A stretch of 64,000 bases of DNA from Lithospermum erythrorhizon (lineage: Eukaryota; Streptophyta; Magnoliopsida; Boraginales; Boraginaceae), in assembly GCA_019722365.1 (NCBI GenBank), contig JADFUC010000954.1:558001-622000 (forward strand). Direction: 5' to 3'. Numbering within the stretch: the stretch's first letter is position 1; every line of letters begins with the position of its first letter. This document shows, one piece after another, positions 49,671-62,014 of the stretch. Below the pieces are notes generated by a model. The model made no database searches. It had not been told where the DNA came from and saw only the letters and a list, made by a program, of their open reading frames with translations. The translations under genes and the position numbers were made by a program.

Positions 49671-50512
49671 ATGGTGAGTTATTTATTTTTTATTTTCGTT
49701 ATCTTATTGCTGATGTTTTGGAAATATGATTAATATGTAATTTAAGCTTGTTTTTTGTGCAAATTTATGGTGATTTTAGGGAAATTTTACTATATTAGCT
49801 GATAATTATGTGTTTAGATATGTGATTAAAGCTTGTTTTTGTGCAAATTTATGGCGATTTTTTGGAAATTTTAGTCCATTAGCTGATAATTATGTGTTGG
49901 ATTTGGCTTTGGTTATGATATGTGATTTAAGCTCATTTGGTTATGATTTGTAATTAATATTGTAATTTAAGCTTGTTTTATGCAAATTAATAGTATGTTT
50001 GTTTGCTTATTTTCTCCTTTATCTGTTAATTATTAAATTTTCATTTCATAAGAATTGTGTTCAATCGATAAACTAATAAACAGATCTGATGTTCCTATTA
50101 AAAAGATGTATATTAGTTGTATCCTTGAATATCTTACTGTTATATATGGACATTCAAATCACTGTTCCAAACATGCAATTTATAGGCCAATGCAGCATCT
50201 GGTATGGCAGTGCACGATGACTGTAAGCTGAGGTTCTTGGAGCTGAAAACTAAAAGAACCCACCGATTTATAGTTTTCAAAATCGAGGAAAAGCAGAAGA
50301 CTTTGCTGCTTGCCTTCCTGAAAATGAATGTCGATATGCTGTCTATGATTTTGATTTTGTGACCGAGGAGAACTGCCAGAAAAGCCGGATCTTCTTCATT
50401 GCATGGTATATCCTCTACATTGTGCATATTACTATCATCAAGAGGGAGCTTGATGGAATTCAGGATTGAGTTACCAACGACTATTGATCCAACTCAAATG
50501 GGTCTCGATGTT
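49671..50512 (+). pseudogene. Actin-depolymerizing factor (ADF/cofilin) pseudogene
   Basis: The first exon is just ATG followed by GTGAGT, the arrangement typical of plant ADF genes. After a 0.5-kb intron, exon 2 starts at 50186 ([20 protein letters not shown], then [18 protein letters not shown]). About 15 residues expected next (the VVVEK...GEP segment) are missing and the frame shifts. The next block, [20 protein letters not shown] then IFFIAW, lies in another frame. The usual second intron and the following segment are reduced to about 35 unrelated bases before KRELDGIQ and DPTQMGLDV. Retention of intron 1 shows it arose from a gene duplicate, not a processed transcript. It cannot encode a full ADF. 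A copia remnant begins right after it. Confidence 0.88.
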
Positions 50513-50559
50513 ACAGGACTTAAAAAATGTGAATGGAAGAATTGAAACTTGCAACTTAA

Positions 50560-53500
50560 GAAAATCCCCAATTCCCATGAACCCTACTCGTGCAAACAGG
50601 GGTGGGGAAAGGGAATATGTGAAAGTTGCTCATGGGAAATTCTATTTTAATTAAGGCCAGAGGTGAAATCAAAATATCCGAAACTTTAGTCTTAAAAAAT
50701 ATTTTATATGTTCCTGATTTGGCCTACAACTTAATCTCTATTAGCAAACTGACCCATGATAATAATTGTATTGCTCAATTCTCTCAAACTTTTGCATCTT
50801 TTCGAGGATCGAGCGTCGGGAATGACTAATAGTAGTGCTAAGAATCGTGATGGACTTTATTATTTTGCGAGATAGACATTTTAGAATTTTAATTCTTGTT
50901 TATGCAAATCTTTTGAATACTCAAATGCATTTTTTAATTCGTCTTTGGATTCGGATAATATTTTATTATGGCATTATCGGCAGCACTTTGATTTTCATTA
51001 TACGCATAAAATTCTTTTTCCTAAGTTAGTATGAGAACATGCAGGTGTGATATGCATCGACTGCAAAACACACCCGCTCCCCATTTCCAAAAAATCTTCT
51101 AACCTGAAGTCCGTTTTCTATAATTCACGGTGGCGTGTAGGGTCCATCAAATTAACTACATGAATGGACATCGGTGGTTATTCGCATTTATTGATGATCG
51201 CTTCCCCGCCTAACTTAGGTTTTATCTTTTTAAAGCATAAAACCGATGTTTTTGAATGTTTTCAAATTTTTTTCCACATGATTAAAACTCAATTTCAAAC
51301 TTGTGTCAAAATTCTTCGCACAGATAATGGCACTGAGTATTTTAACTCTGTTTTTGACAATTTTTTACGTGTAAATGGTATAATACACCAAAGCTCGTGT
51401 GTGTCACATACACCCAATAAGCAGGTGGTGAATGTAAGAACCGCCACTTATTGGAAGATTCTGTGACACTCGTATTATTTAAATGCTGGCGTCATGATAT
51501 TTATAGGGAATGTCGTTCTTATCATTTTGCATATTTGATAAATCTACTCCCCGATTAAGTACTCTAAATTTTAATACTCCTTACAACTTTACTAGAAAAA
51601 CATATCCCCATATTTTTTCTACTACTCTTCCATCTGAACTTTTTGTTCATGTCCATTAAATGCGACCGATCAAAATTAGAGACCTCGTTCCATTAAAGCG
51701 ATTTTTTGTGGGTACTCTTGCTACCAGGAAAGGATATCGATGTTTGTCCCAAACGAAAGACTTTTTACGTCCGTGAATATATCGGCTTTTTAGAGCATCA
51801 TCCCACTATTTTTTCTCCCCAATGTCTTCACTTGAGAGGAAGCGTACACACAAAGTAAAACATTGATTTTTTAGAGGTTCTATTGGTTCGACCATAAATC
51901 CTGATTTACAAATGATAAACCCGAGGATGTTACATGAAAGCGAAACATTTAAAAATCATGTTTCTCAAGATAATGTTTCAAACATTGATGGTAATCAATA
52001 TACTCAAAATATTTCTCAACCTGAACTTATTATTTACACTAGAAAAAGAAAGGAAAATGAAATCACGAGTTCTCAGCATAACCAAGCGTCCATCCCGATG
52101 AACGAACAACCTGAAAATGATCAAACAGGTAATGATCAGGTAATACAACCTATAAATGACTTAGATGTTCTATTGCTGTAGAAAGGTAAAGCGCACGTCC
52201 TGTTAATAAAGTTTGCATGTTACTAATCTATCTCATACTTTTTCAAACACTTTTACTATTAGTATTTCCGAATTATTACTCTAGGAGACATTGAGAAGCT
52301 CACATATCCACTGATTGGAAAAAGGCTGTCCCTAGAAGAAATAAGAAAGCTTTACGGGACAATAAGAACTTGGAAACTTGTCACTTTACCTCGGATAAAT
52401 GCAAATAGGTTTTCATACTCAAAATATATATAGCAAAGAAAAGGGGAGATTGAGAGGTATAAAGCGAGACTTGTTGCGAAAGGTTTTACTGAAACCTATG
52501 GGATTGACTTCAGTGAGACTTTCGCCCCAGTGGCCAAACTGAATACTATTAGAATTCTCCTCTCTTTAGCTGTAAATTTGGATTGGGAACTTCACCAACT
52601 GGATATAAAAAATACGTTTCTCAATGGATATTTGGAAGAAGAAGTTTACATGGTAAAGGCGCCGAGATTTGTACAAGGAATGAACAAAGGTTTGCAAATT
52701 TCAAAATCCTTAATATGTACCAACGATGCTTTAAAAGCTTGGTTCAATAAATTCTCAAAGCGAGAAGTAAAACTCATAGGTACAAAACAAAGTCAAGCGG
52801 ACCATTACCATCTTGCGTGGACAACAATTTAGCGGTAAATTAACACTTGTGATTATATGTGTTAGATGATATTATTATTACGAGAAATTGTAATATTGTG
52901 AAATAAAGAACATAAAACTAATGGAAAGAATTCGAGGTAAAGACTTAGGGATGTTGAAATATTTCTTGGGAGATAGGTGCCTGAAGTAAGCGGGGGATCT
53001 CGATATCACGGAAAACGCACTCTAGGCTTTACTAGAAGAAGCGAAATGTTAGGATGTAAGTCAAGCGATACTCGATTGAACTTCAAAGAACGAGACCCCG
53101 AAGAGGATCAAATTGACAAAGCAACATATCAACAATTAATTGGGAAACTTATATACCTTTCTCATACAAGACCTGATATTGGATTCGCCGTAAGTCTTGT
53201 AAGCCAGTATATGTACAATCCTTGTCAGGGACACATGGATGCAGTCTACCGAATTTTGAAGTACCTGAAGCTAGGCACCAGGCAAAGGGTTATTTATAAG
53301 GAAATCAGAGGATAGAACAATTAAAGTGTTCCACAGAATCTTTGGCCCAGGCATGGTCGATTGATGACGAGAAAATCAATCTCGAGAATCTGCGCTCTTT
53401 CCAAGAGTGGCCCAGGGGGGTAGTTGCATGGCCAGTAAAAAGCGAGAATATAGTAGCTAGGAAGCGTGGCGAAGCCCGAGAATACGAGCTATAACACGAA

Positions 53501-54020
53501 GATGCATGAGGTGATTAGGATTAAAAAGAATATACGAAGAATTTAATATACAATTCAATGGACCGATCGACTCTATTGCGATAACCCGGTCGACTATCGG
53601 TATAGCTACTTAATCGATTCAACATGATCGAACCAAGCATGTGGAGGTGGACAGACATTTCATCAAAGAAAAAATTGAAGGGAAGATCATCAATATTCAA
53701 CACGTTCCTACAGGGCAACAACTAGCGGATATTCTCACGAAGGGACTCTGAGAAAAACAGTTTAGTTTTACTTACAACGAACTTTGGGCTGTCAGCGTCG
53801 AGTCGAGGCTTGAGGAGTATTAGCATATAACCGTTAGAGGTTTTTAGGAGGAAGTAATTAATGTAATTATTTAGATTGATTATATTAGGTCTTTGATTGA
53901 GTTTATGACATTGTAATCCTATTCTTTCCTTTCTTATAGATGTTGTATAGGGGCTGGATTTCATGTATAAATATGTAGAAACTAATTCATATCAATACAA
54001 GGTGAAATATTCACAAAACA
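50560..54020 (+). mobile_element. 5'-truncated, decayed Ty1-copia retrotransposon
   Basis: Successive copia pol pieces lie in order on the plus strand. GAG-pre-integrase is at 50626-50829 (LKNILYVPDLAYNLISISKL). Integrase is at 51164-51466 (KILRTDNGTEYF, carrying the second Asp of the D,D35E set). Reverse transcriptase is at 52450-52880 (ARLVAKGF, HQLDIKNTFLNGYLEEEVYM; the YVDD region near 52860 is frameshifted). RNase H is at 53100-53315 (KLIYLSHTRPDIGFAV) and ends at 53639-53750 (HVPTGQQLADILTKGL, stop). Gag, protease and the 5' LTR are absent. Stops and frameshifts make it inactive. Confidence 0.88.
53819..54020 (+). repeat. Putative 3' LTR of the copia remnant
   Basis: After pol, a purine-rich CTTGAGGAG is followed by a segment starting ATTAGCATATAACCG (degenerate TGTTAG) and ending TTCACAAAACA. 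It contains TGTATAAATATG as a TATA-like box. At about 200 bp it is short but within the range of plant copia LTRs. No partner LTR is in the window, so the limits are inferred. Confidence 0.55.
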
Positions 54021-54566
54021 TTATTTAGTTTTTAAGTATCCGACTAGGCTAAACACTATTGTCTGATCTTTCGGCGAGGCTGATTTGAAATAAAGCTCGA
54101 GCATTAAGCTATTCGATTCGATAATTATCGAGCAAAGCGTGGCGAGGATTTAGGCTCGACTTCGACTCGTTCAAAGTCCAACTATTGTGACCAATCAAGA
54201 ACCATGTGGCACTCACTCAAATGGCTGAGCTGTTCAGAACCATGTGATTGCTCACTCAAATTGTGGGGAATAGTTTAGTAAGCATGAAAAAAAGTACTTT
54301 TTTAATTGGAGTCTCTCCATACATACTTCTACAGTTGAACCAAACTGACCAAAAAAGCTTGTGGGGGGTGGTTAGACCAAGTCTTCATCTCCAGAAGCTT
54401 TCTTCTCCACCATCCTCAACTAATCTACTAGAATAATAGAAGTAGCTCGAATTAGGTTACTCTTTACCTCCTATTCTTGGCACACTATAAATTGAATGTT
54501 TATCCATTTGACCAAAACAATTACATGTCCTCTTAAGACAAATAAAACATTTTCATTTCTTGCAAA
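54021..54566. other. Intergenic between copia remnant and membrane-protein gene
   Basis: 54040-54180 is GC-richer with repeated TCGA/GCGAGG motifs, like transposon debris. The remainder should contain the promoter of the gene at 54567 (CACTATAAATTG near 54482 is TATA-like). Confidence 0.45.
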
Positions 54567-54947
54567 ATGAGGTTTTCTTTGCTCAATTCAGCACTCCTAA
54601 CGGTTTCCACAAGATGGCCTATGTTGATATATGCTACAGCATGGACAACCCTTTTGACAACCATGGTTGCAATAGCGTCGTTCGCACCAGAGGTGGCTTT
54701 CGTCTCTATAGTAAATCCATCTTCTTCCTTCTCTGAAGCATGTAAACATAGAGTTAGAGGTTCTATGAGGGTTCCTTTAGATATACCAAATGAGATGCTT
54801 TGTTTCTCTCCAGAGCTGTTTAGGAGGTCCAAAATGGATTGGTTGGTACCTCCAGTGTTCGCGGCGATTGTTGTATCCACCTGTGCATATGCAGTGAAAG
54901 CTATGGGCTTGTGGGAGGATGATAACGACAACGATGATCAACCATGA
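54567..54947 (+). CDS. Small plant membrane protein of unknown function
   Basis: A single-exon frame of 126 residues starts at the ATG opening MRFSLLNSALLTVS. Two hydrophobic segments are visible: about residues 18-45 (PMLIYATAWTTLLTTMVAIA) and about 93-113 (VPPVFAAIVVSTCAYAVKAM). The first runs into FAPEVAFVSIVNPSSSFSEA and the second is followed by GLWEDD and an acidic tail. I recall this pattern (ASFAPExAFVS, then RSKMDxxVPPxFAA) from short uncharacterised plant membrane proteins. No enzymatic motif is present and no function is assigned. A long antisense frame over it (54533-54931) is a shadow. Confidence 0.75.
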   Translation: MRFSLLNSALLTVSTRWPMLIYATAWTTLLTTMVAIASFAPEVAFVSIVNPSSSFSEACKHRVRGSMRVPLDIPNEMLCFSPELFRRSKMDWLVPPVFAAIVVSTCAYAVKAMGLWEDDNDNDDQP

Positions 54948-55434
54948 GTGTACATACCACCTTTCTCACTTGATGGGATGGAAGGAGGATCAAGATTGCC
55001 CAATAAACACACCATCCAAATTAATGAGTGTGTGGGCAAACATCTACCAGAGCCTCCAAAGCACCAACACTTTCTCTAGTCAGTTTTGGAAGATCATTTT
55101 TATTGTCCTGTTCTACTCCATCACATTTCATTTATACCTTCCAAATCTAAAGGATTTCTAATCAAATATTCGCAGAATGAGATTCGTTCCATAAACATTG
55201 TCATCTACTGAATGACAGACTACTTCTGTGTATCAATTTCTTTATCCAAGTAAGATACTGTATGTAATCAACACGAAATATATTATATGGTAAACGGGAA
55301 TCTCTGTAGGCAAGCTATAAGCAGTTTCACACTATCATAATGCCTATTGGCCTTTTTCTTTTAGTGATTCGAAGTGAATCATGTATGTCGAACACAGTTC
55401 TCAGGCTTATTCTTACATAATACTAGCAGGTTTG

Positions 55435-58400
55435 TCAGAGAGGGGTGACTGCATTCTTAGCTAGAGCTGAATCAATCAATTTGTTGCTGAAGTCCCATAG
55501 TTTCTTGGCTAGACCTTCATCCTCTGCAAACTTGCTCGGCTTCCATTCGTTACAGTCAAGGAAATACTTGGCAGTAACATCTTTCAATTGAGGATGAAGT
55601 GCAACATAGCATGTGGTTGCTGCTCCCTGAGGGACATTCTTCCACATCAAAAAACTGAACATCTTCATAAGCCCTGTCGATATGAAATTGAGTAATTATA
55701 ATCTGTTCGGGGATGAAACGGGAAAAGTGAGAAGGGGGAGGCAGTTACTCCATATCCTGTACGAAGTTATTTGGTTCTAGTGTTCTACAAACAGACTCCG
55801 CAAGCCACTGTAAGTAATTTCAGAACTCTTCTACTCACATACATTATACGTTCTTTAATTTATAATGTGCACTCCACAAAACTTCTATTCTTAAGCTTGA
55901 AGTTGTCATATCCCCTAAGATAGTATGCATGTTCTGTACCAATTTTGAAGATCTCACATCAATACATAATCATACAAGATAAGTGTGTCTCAAAATAATG
56001 GCAAACGGTACTTACCCATCAGATTTCCAGTATGTTTGAAAAGATTAGTCATTATAAGCCCTGGGTGCACTGAGTTAACTGTTATGTTCGTGCCCTCTGC
56101 CTGCTTATTGAAATGAAAATGACAAATAAACTTTCGGAGGAAATATAATGCAACGGTTAACACATACTTATATTGCAATTGCCTGTTGCCACTAGGCAGA
56201 AACATGACTCATATGTAATATCATACAAGTAGCATTTTGATCTACTTGACCAAGAAACAACAAATAGAGTATTGAAAAGAAAAATACTGAAAGAAGAGTA
56301 GAAGACACTTATAATTAAAGATCACCTGTGAACGTCGTGAAAGCTCATTGGCGTGTAATATATTGGCTAGCTTAGATTGCCCATATGCCTTCTTGTCCGA
56401 GTAACTAATTTCAGAAATGAAATCAAGAAAACAAATGAGTTATTCAAGAATTATCCCAGCTAGAGATGGAGTCAAGCATATTGGATACATACCTTAACTT
56501 GTCATTGATTTTTTCAAATTCAATACCACTGTCATAAGTATAAAGGTGAGCAACTGAAGACAAATTGACTATTCTGCCTTGGATACCAGTTGATTTAGCA
56601 GTTTCCTTCATTTTGTCAAGTAGAAGGTTGGTCAAGTAGAAATGACCTAGAACAATCAATACATTAGCAATGAGTAATAATATAAATGGCACACGAAGTG
56701 CTCGCTACGTTGAACAATCCTTCAACATTCAATCAGACTAATCGATCATTTCGATAACCAATTCATATATATTCTAGCATATAAATATCTCATATGCATG
56801 CTACTCAGAAGTTAAGTAGTACTTACCAAGATGGTTTGTTGCAAATTGCACTTCTACTCCATCTTCTGAGAGTTGAAAGGGACAGAACATGATCCCAGCA
56901 TTGTTTCTACACAGTTAACACACATCTGCACTTAGGGAGTGATTTATAGCAGGAGTGGAGCCAGAAATTCTGAGTAAGGCTCCAAAAATTTCAAGTACTG
57001 GGGGTCGGGGGAGGGATCGAGGGGCAGTTTTAGTATATCTTCAGGATATAACTTAAGGGCAGACTTTATTTCTGCCTGTAAGAGTAGTAGAATGAGAGCA
57101 TATAGGGAATGGAAGATTACATGAGGATGTTTAATGGTACATTAAGATCATTGAATCTTTCAGCAAACTCTTTAATCGATTTTATCGAGCAGAGATCGAG
57201 CTTCAGTGCATCTACATGAGCATTTTCATTTTGGTTTAGAATTTTCTGCTTTGCATCATCAGCAGCTTCCATGTTTCTTGCTGCAATGATCACATGAGCA
57301 TTTCTAAGAGCTAAAACTCTTGCTGTCTCAAAGCCTATTCCAGATGCCCCTCCTGCACCCATGTAACATAATGGTTTTACTTTCTTGCATCAAATAATTG
57401 ATAACACAACTACATCAAATTGCTATCCCCATGCATGAAGTCAGTGGTGAAACATGTTAGAAATTAAGTGTTATCAAAAGAAACATAAACATGAAACCAA
57501 GTCAATTCCAGATTCTCAAGCACGCAATACGCGTTGCCCTTAAGACTATTTCGCCCCAATAATGTGTTCCGGGATGGATCGAACATCTCATGGATATTAA
57601 GAATCACCCTCTTGTTAATGCACAAATTAATCAAGAGAACCTTTTTATACCAAGGATAATGATAGGGCTCGAGAAAAAATGTTTTGGAAATCTTAAGGAT
57701 GAAAAAAACCAATTATCTCTCTCAAAAACCGCCTCAAAGTATATATAGAATTGCTCAAAAAATATAAAAAATCGTGAATCTAAATGGTTTTTTCTGTCGG
57801 ACATAGAACGGCACTTTAATGGCTGACCCTGGACTCCCCAAGTCCCACCAAGAAACAAAAAGGAGAGTGGTAGTTCGGGAGAAGATCGGGAGGTAGCTAA
57901 CCCCGACCAACTCCCGAAGTGTCGGAAATCTCCAACAAAAGAGAGGCGGGGGTAATGAGCAGCCCTCCTAATCTTATTGAAAAATAATATTCTACTCCGT
58001 ACTATTCATTTTTTTTAATTACTTTGTGCGCCCCTGCCCTCATTTTTATATTTTTTCTTATCTGGGTTTTGATTCAAATGATGCAAAAGTTCATATTGAA
58101 ACTTTAGTTAATACATATTAACTTTGATTATATTTGGATACGCATACCCAAAATTAGATGTTAAATACACTAAATATTAAAATATATTATCATTTGGTAT
58201 ATATTTTCTTCAACATTATACAACACTTATAAGGCACTAAAAATAAAAGTTAAATCGTGAATCGCTAAACGCCGGCCTTAAAATTATTAAACGCCGATCT
58301 CAAAAATACGATTAGGATAAATTTAACTTTTAATATATTTCATTGACTAAAATCTAATAGCACACAATATTTATTGAAATTTATTCTCCAAATAATAAAA

Positions 58401-61400
58401 TTCGTTTTATGATTGAAATTTATTCTCCAAATATTTAAATTTATTCCTTTTATGAGATCCTTTTTTTTCTTCGTGATTATTCACTTGGCGTTGCTTTTAA
58501 AATTTTATTTTTATCGTGTATAACTAAAGTTCTATATCAATAAATAAGAAAGAATAAAAGAAGTTGAATAAAGTTGTATACAACCTAGAAGTATGTCCAA
58601 TTTAAAGCCTTGGTATACCAAATTTTATTGGAAGATTTTAATTAATTTAAGAATATGTAAATTTTAATATTTATTTTATTTAAGTTGTTATCAATTTGAA
58701 TAGTAAATCTAGATAGAAATATACAACTTTCCTATTATAAGAGATTAATTCTAATATTCATATAAAAAAATAGTAGGGACATAATAGTTTAATCATATTT
58801 TTAAGACTCCAAGATTTAACACTTTTTGAGATCGACAAGAAGCAACTTCCTAAAAGATTAAAAAGCCAATCATTAAAATGCAATACTACCTTCAATTGAA
58901 TTTAATTGGCATTTCTATTTTTCTATGTTTAGTTCTGATTATCAGTTACTTTTTTTATTATATTATACAAAAAATTATTTAAAAAAAATAATATTATGAA
59001 AAAATTTCAAAAGGCAAATCTAGTGATATCCAGTTTATATTTATTAAAATAATGAATAAAGATTAATTGACAGACGGATAGACACTAATAGTTGTAGTTT
59101 AAAAGTTAAAGGCTTAATTTCATCTAGACACCTGATCTATTGGGAACATTTCAAATAGTCACCTAAATATTTCAACATTTCAAATAGACACCTGAGGGCG
59201 ATTTTTGGCACCTAAACTTTTGAAAATCGTATTTTTGAACTGTTGACTTCTATTTGACTTCTAAATGGTCTTTAATCCAATGACAAGTTAGTCATATTGA
59301 AAATATTAATTTTTTGGAGAGAAAAATCGTAAAAGTTGAGGTGCCACTACAATAAAAATGTATTTCTCATTTATAATATTATTAATTATAGCATTAATTA
59401 AAAACAAACAAACTCGGACACCACTTTAATAATTAATGTCCGAATTAAATTTTTTTAATGAAATTAATGAATAAACTTTTTTGTAAATTAAGGATATAGC
59501 TATTAAAAATTAATGTCCGAATTAATGATATTAGATGAAATGGGGTTATGGGTAGGTATGGAACATGAGTCATGACCAACTTTAACATGTGAAAATTTAA
59601 AGCGCATTTAAGCTAATTGCGACATCTATATATGTATAGACTTTTCTAGGAGATCATGACTTAAGGATCAGGAGGCAACCAAATAACAAATATATTGACA
59701 AAACTATTTATTTTAAATTATTTACCACATTGATTCCTAAAAGATCATCTAATATTTTATATTTTTAATTGACACATAAAATTTATAAAATTTTAATATG
59801 AATGAAAATGATCGTATTAAACAAAAAATATGTTGGAAACACATTTATCTTTTTTACATAAATTAAATTATACAATATATTCATAAAATATTTGAATTTA
59901 AAATTTAAAATCGGATCATGATAAAGTGAGTACATTTTGTTTCTCTCTTCTCAAATCGTTGTCCGGAATGAATGAAGACATTAAACATGACCTTCAAGTA
60001 GAATTGAATCACGGTCTTCGTGATTTCTCGACTCTTGACAATAGTACTTTACCATTGAGCTAGGCTATTGATATCTTCAAATTTGATTTTTAGTTATTAA
60101 AATTTACAAAATTAGTTACTCCGTATATGAATTTTTTAACCAAAGTTATCATAACTATTCATAATATCCATAAAAAGTGATGTACAAATTTTTTATACAG
60201 GGAGACATGAAATAAGACACGTGAGAGAACTAGAGGATCATTTCCAAATAGTGTATGTCAGTTAGAAAGAGGGAGTGAAGTGCTCATCCAAGTATCTTTT
60301 AAGATATGTAAATTCAAACTCATGTATAAGTTGGTAGTGTAGATGACTTTGTGATCGAAAGGTTATGGGTTCGATTTCCCAACTAACACTTTTTTGATCG
60401 AGCATGTCACATCGGGCTTAGAGAGTATGGTTTATTTGATTGAACATAGTTTACACACTATTACGTTTAACTGGAGGTCTAATTAATGAATAACGAATAC
60501 GATTTCTCAATTATCAAATAGATGTAAATTGAAAGTGTTGCCTTTTGGTCCCTTTCTAGTCCTAATATTAGTCGCATAGTAAGTCAAATTAGTTGAAAAT
60601 AAAAATAATAATGGTCTATTGCAATCGTTCCTTCCAAAGTCAAGCATTATATTACAAAGTCAAGCATTATAGAATACAAATGTTGCAATTACTCTTTCAA
60701 AGAGAGTTTGATTTAGAAAAAAAGACCAAGGTCAATATGGCACTAGCACGGTCGTCAAAAATAGTCAACCATGAATAATTACTACCGTTTTTCCTAAGGC
60801 CTTGTTTGGTACGAGAGAAAGAAATGAATGACATGAATTTGTGGAAAGCTTTCAGGCTATTTTATAGGAAACAAAAGGAGATAAAGAAAAGAGAAAGAAA
60901 ATCCATTGGCAATTGTAAGTTTGTAACTCATTGTCAAGTATTGAATTTAATGATTTTTAGTTTAAATTTTTAATCAAATATTTTTAAGTGTTTTTTTTGA
61001 AATTTGATGAAGAAAGTATAATGATTAATATTTTGTTATGAATGTTACCATCGACATGATTATAATTCTAAACAAAATTATGAATATCAATTATTGTTTC
61101 AAGAACTATGAAGTTTGATTAATCATGAAAGAGTGCATATGTCAATCATTTTATTTATTTATTGGAGGAGTACTTAAATACCATGAATTTTTGTTAAATT
61201 TGTCATTTGAACATTTCTACATGGATGCAAACAGATTTATTACCGTACATTATTCGTGTAGAAAATGAATTCTTGAAAATAAATAAACATGCAAGAAAGT
61301 GATGAAACCTGTAATGACAACAGTGAGATTGGAAGCATCAATTCCTTGAGTGACATGTTCAGCTGTGGAAGCTGATCCGAACCCACTTGGCCCTGCAATT

Positions 61401-61420
61401 CCTGTTACCAATCTCAACAT
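55435..61420 (-). CDS. TIC32: Short-chain dehydrogenase/reductase, TIC32-like
   Basis: Seven exons join in frame on the minus strand to give 326 residues: 61420-61309, 57352-57121, 56906-56827, 56646-56493, 56404-56326, 56100-56016 and 55673-55435. The Rossmann NAD(P)-binding motif is TGGASGIG at residues 37-44, NNAG at 116-119, a candidate catalytic Ser at 171/172 (VNLSSVA) and the catalytic YGQSK at Tyr200-Lys204. [10 protein letters not shown] follows, as in classical SDRs. The N-terminus ([20 protein letters not shown]) and C-terminus match the TIC32 class, proposed as a redox-linked component at the inner chloroplast envelope. Many plant paralogs share this architecture, so the exact ortholog is uncertain. 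Intron 1 spans almost 4 kb and is filled with transposon remains; the other introns are short. Confidence 0.9.
57455..57937 (-). mobile_element. Solo LTR in intron 1 of the TIC32-like gene
   Basis: A 483-bp segment starts TGTTAGAAATTAAG and ends TCTCCAACA, giving the TG...CA ends and short inverted termini of an LTR. On the minus strand CTATATATACTTTGAGG resembles a TATA box at a sensible position. No coding sequence or second LTR is near. The flanking 5-mers (AAACA and AAAAG) do not match well, so the target duplication is unproven. Confidence 0.6.
59340..59550 (+). mobile_element. CACTA-type terminal fragment in TIC32-like intron 1
   Basis: CACTACAATAAAAATG at 59345 resembles the CACTACAAGAAAA terminus of plant CACTA transposons. 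Within 200 bases the subterminal-like motif AATTAATGTCCGAATTAA occurs twice, with a related CTCGGACACCAC. The other end was not found. Confidence 0.45.
60004..60068 (-). repeat. tRNA-like (SINE-type) segment
   Basis: On the minus strand TAGCTCAATGGTAAAGTACT resembles box A and GTGATTCAATTC resembles box B, at about tRNA spacing. It is not a complete tRNA. A second box-B-like GGGTTCGATTTCCC lies on the plus strand near 60368. Confidence 0.4.
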
Positions 61421-61688
61421 TTTCTGAATCTCAAATCCTACACCAGGATTAATGCTGCAAGAAAAGAAAGAGGAATGAGGGAAAATGGAAACTTTATTTG
61501 GTCTTTTTGGGTTCTTTTACAATTTCACAAATGACAAGTTGAGATTGTGTATGTATGGACTCCTTCCGTCTTTAAAGGATTTCATCATCTAGTTTAATGT
61601 ACTTAGTTTAATGTACTTAAATTAAGGTGAAATAAGTTTTACCATGTTTATCCCTAAACATCTAGGTTAAGAAAGACAAAGAATATAA

Positions 61689-61942
61689 TACTACCTCCGT
61701 CCATAATTATGAGGAAAGATTTGATTTTCTATAGAATTTAAGAAATTAGTTGAATAGTAATATTAGTCCAAAATAGTCCTTTGTTTTTGTTTGATATGAT
61801 GATCCACTATTTAATGTTCCATATATTTTCATTATTTATTAAGGGCATAATAGAAAAAACACATACATATTTAAAAATGACCTTATAAATCTGAACATGA
61901 AAAAAGAGAAATGTTTTCTTATAAATTTGGATGGAAGGAGTA
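61689..61942. mobile_element. Stowaway-like MITE upstream of the TIC32-like gene
   Basis: About 250 bases flanked by TA. The left end CTACCTCCGTCCATAATTAT pairs with the reverse complement of the right end, ATAAATTTGGATGGAAGGAG. It is non-coding and lies 270 bases upstream of the start codon. Confidence 0.75.
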
Positions 61943-62014
61943 ATTAATGACTCCATCTAGAAAGAGAAAGAAAATGAGTAGGGACAGAAAGAAAAAATAT
62001 GAAAAAAAGTTAGA

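Noticed and set aside
54533..54931. Minus-strand 132-codon frame
   Set aside because: Antisense to the membrane-protein gene at 54567-54947, which has the recognisable plant pattern and membrane segments.
60004..60068. Functional tRNA gene
   Set aside because: No complete cloverleaf can be drawn; only box A and box B-like stretches are present.
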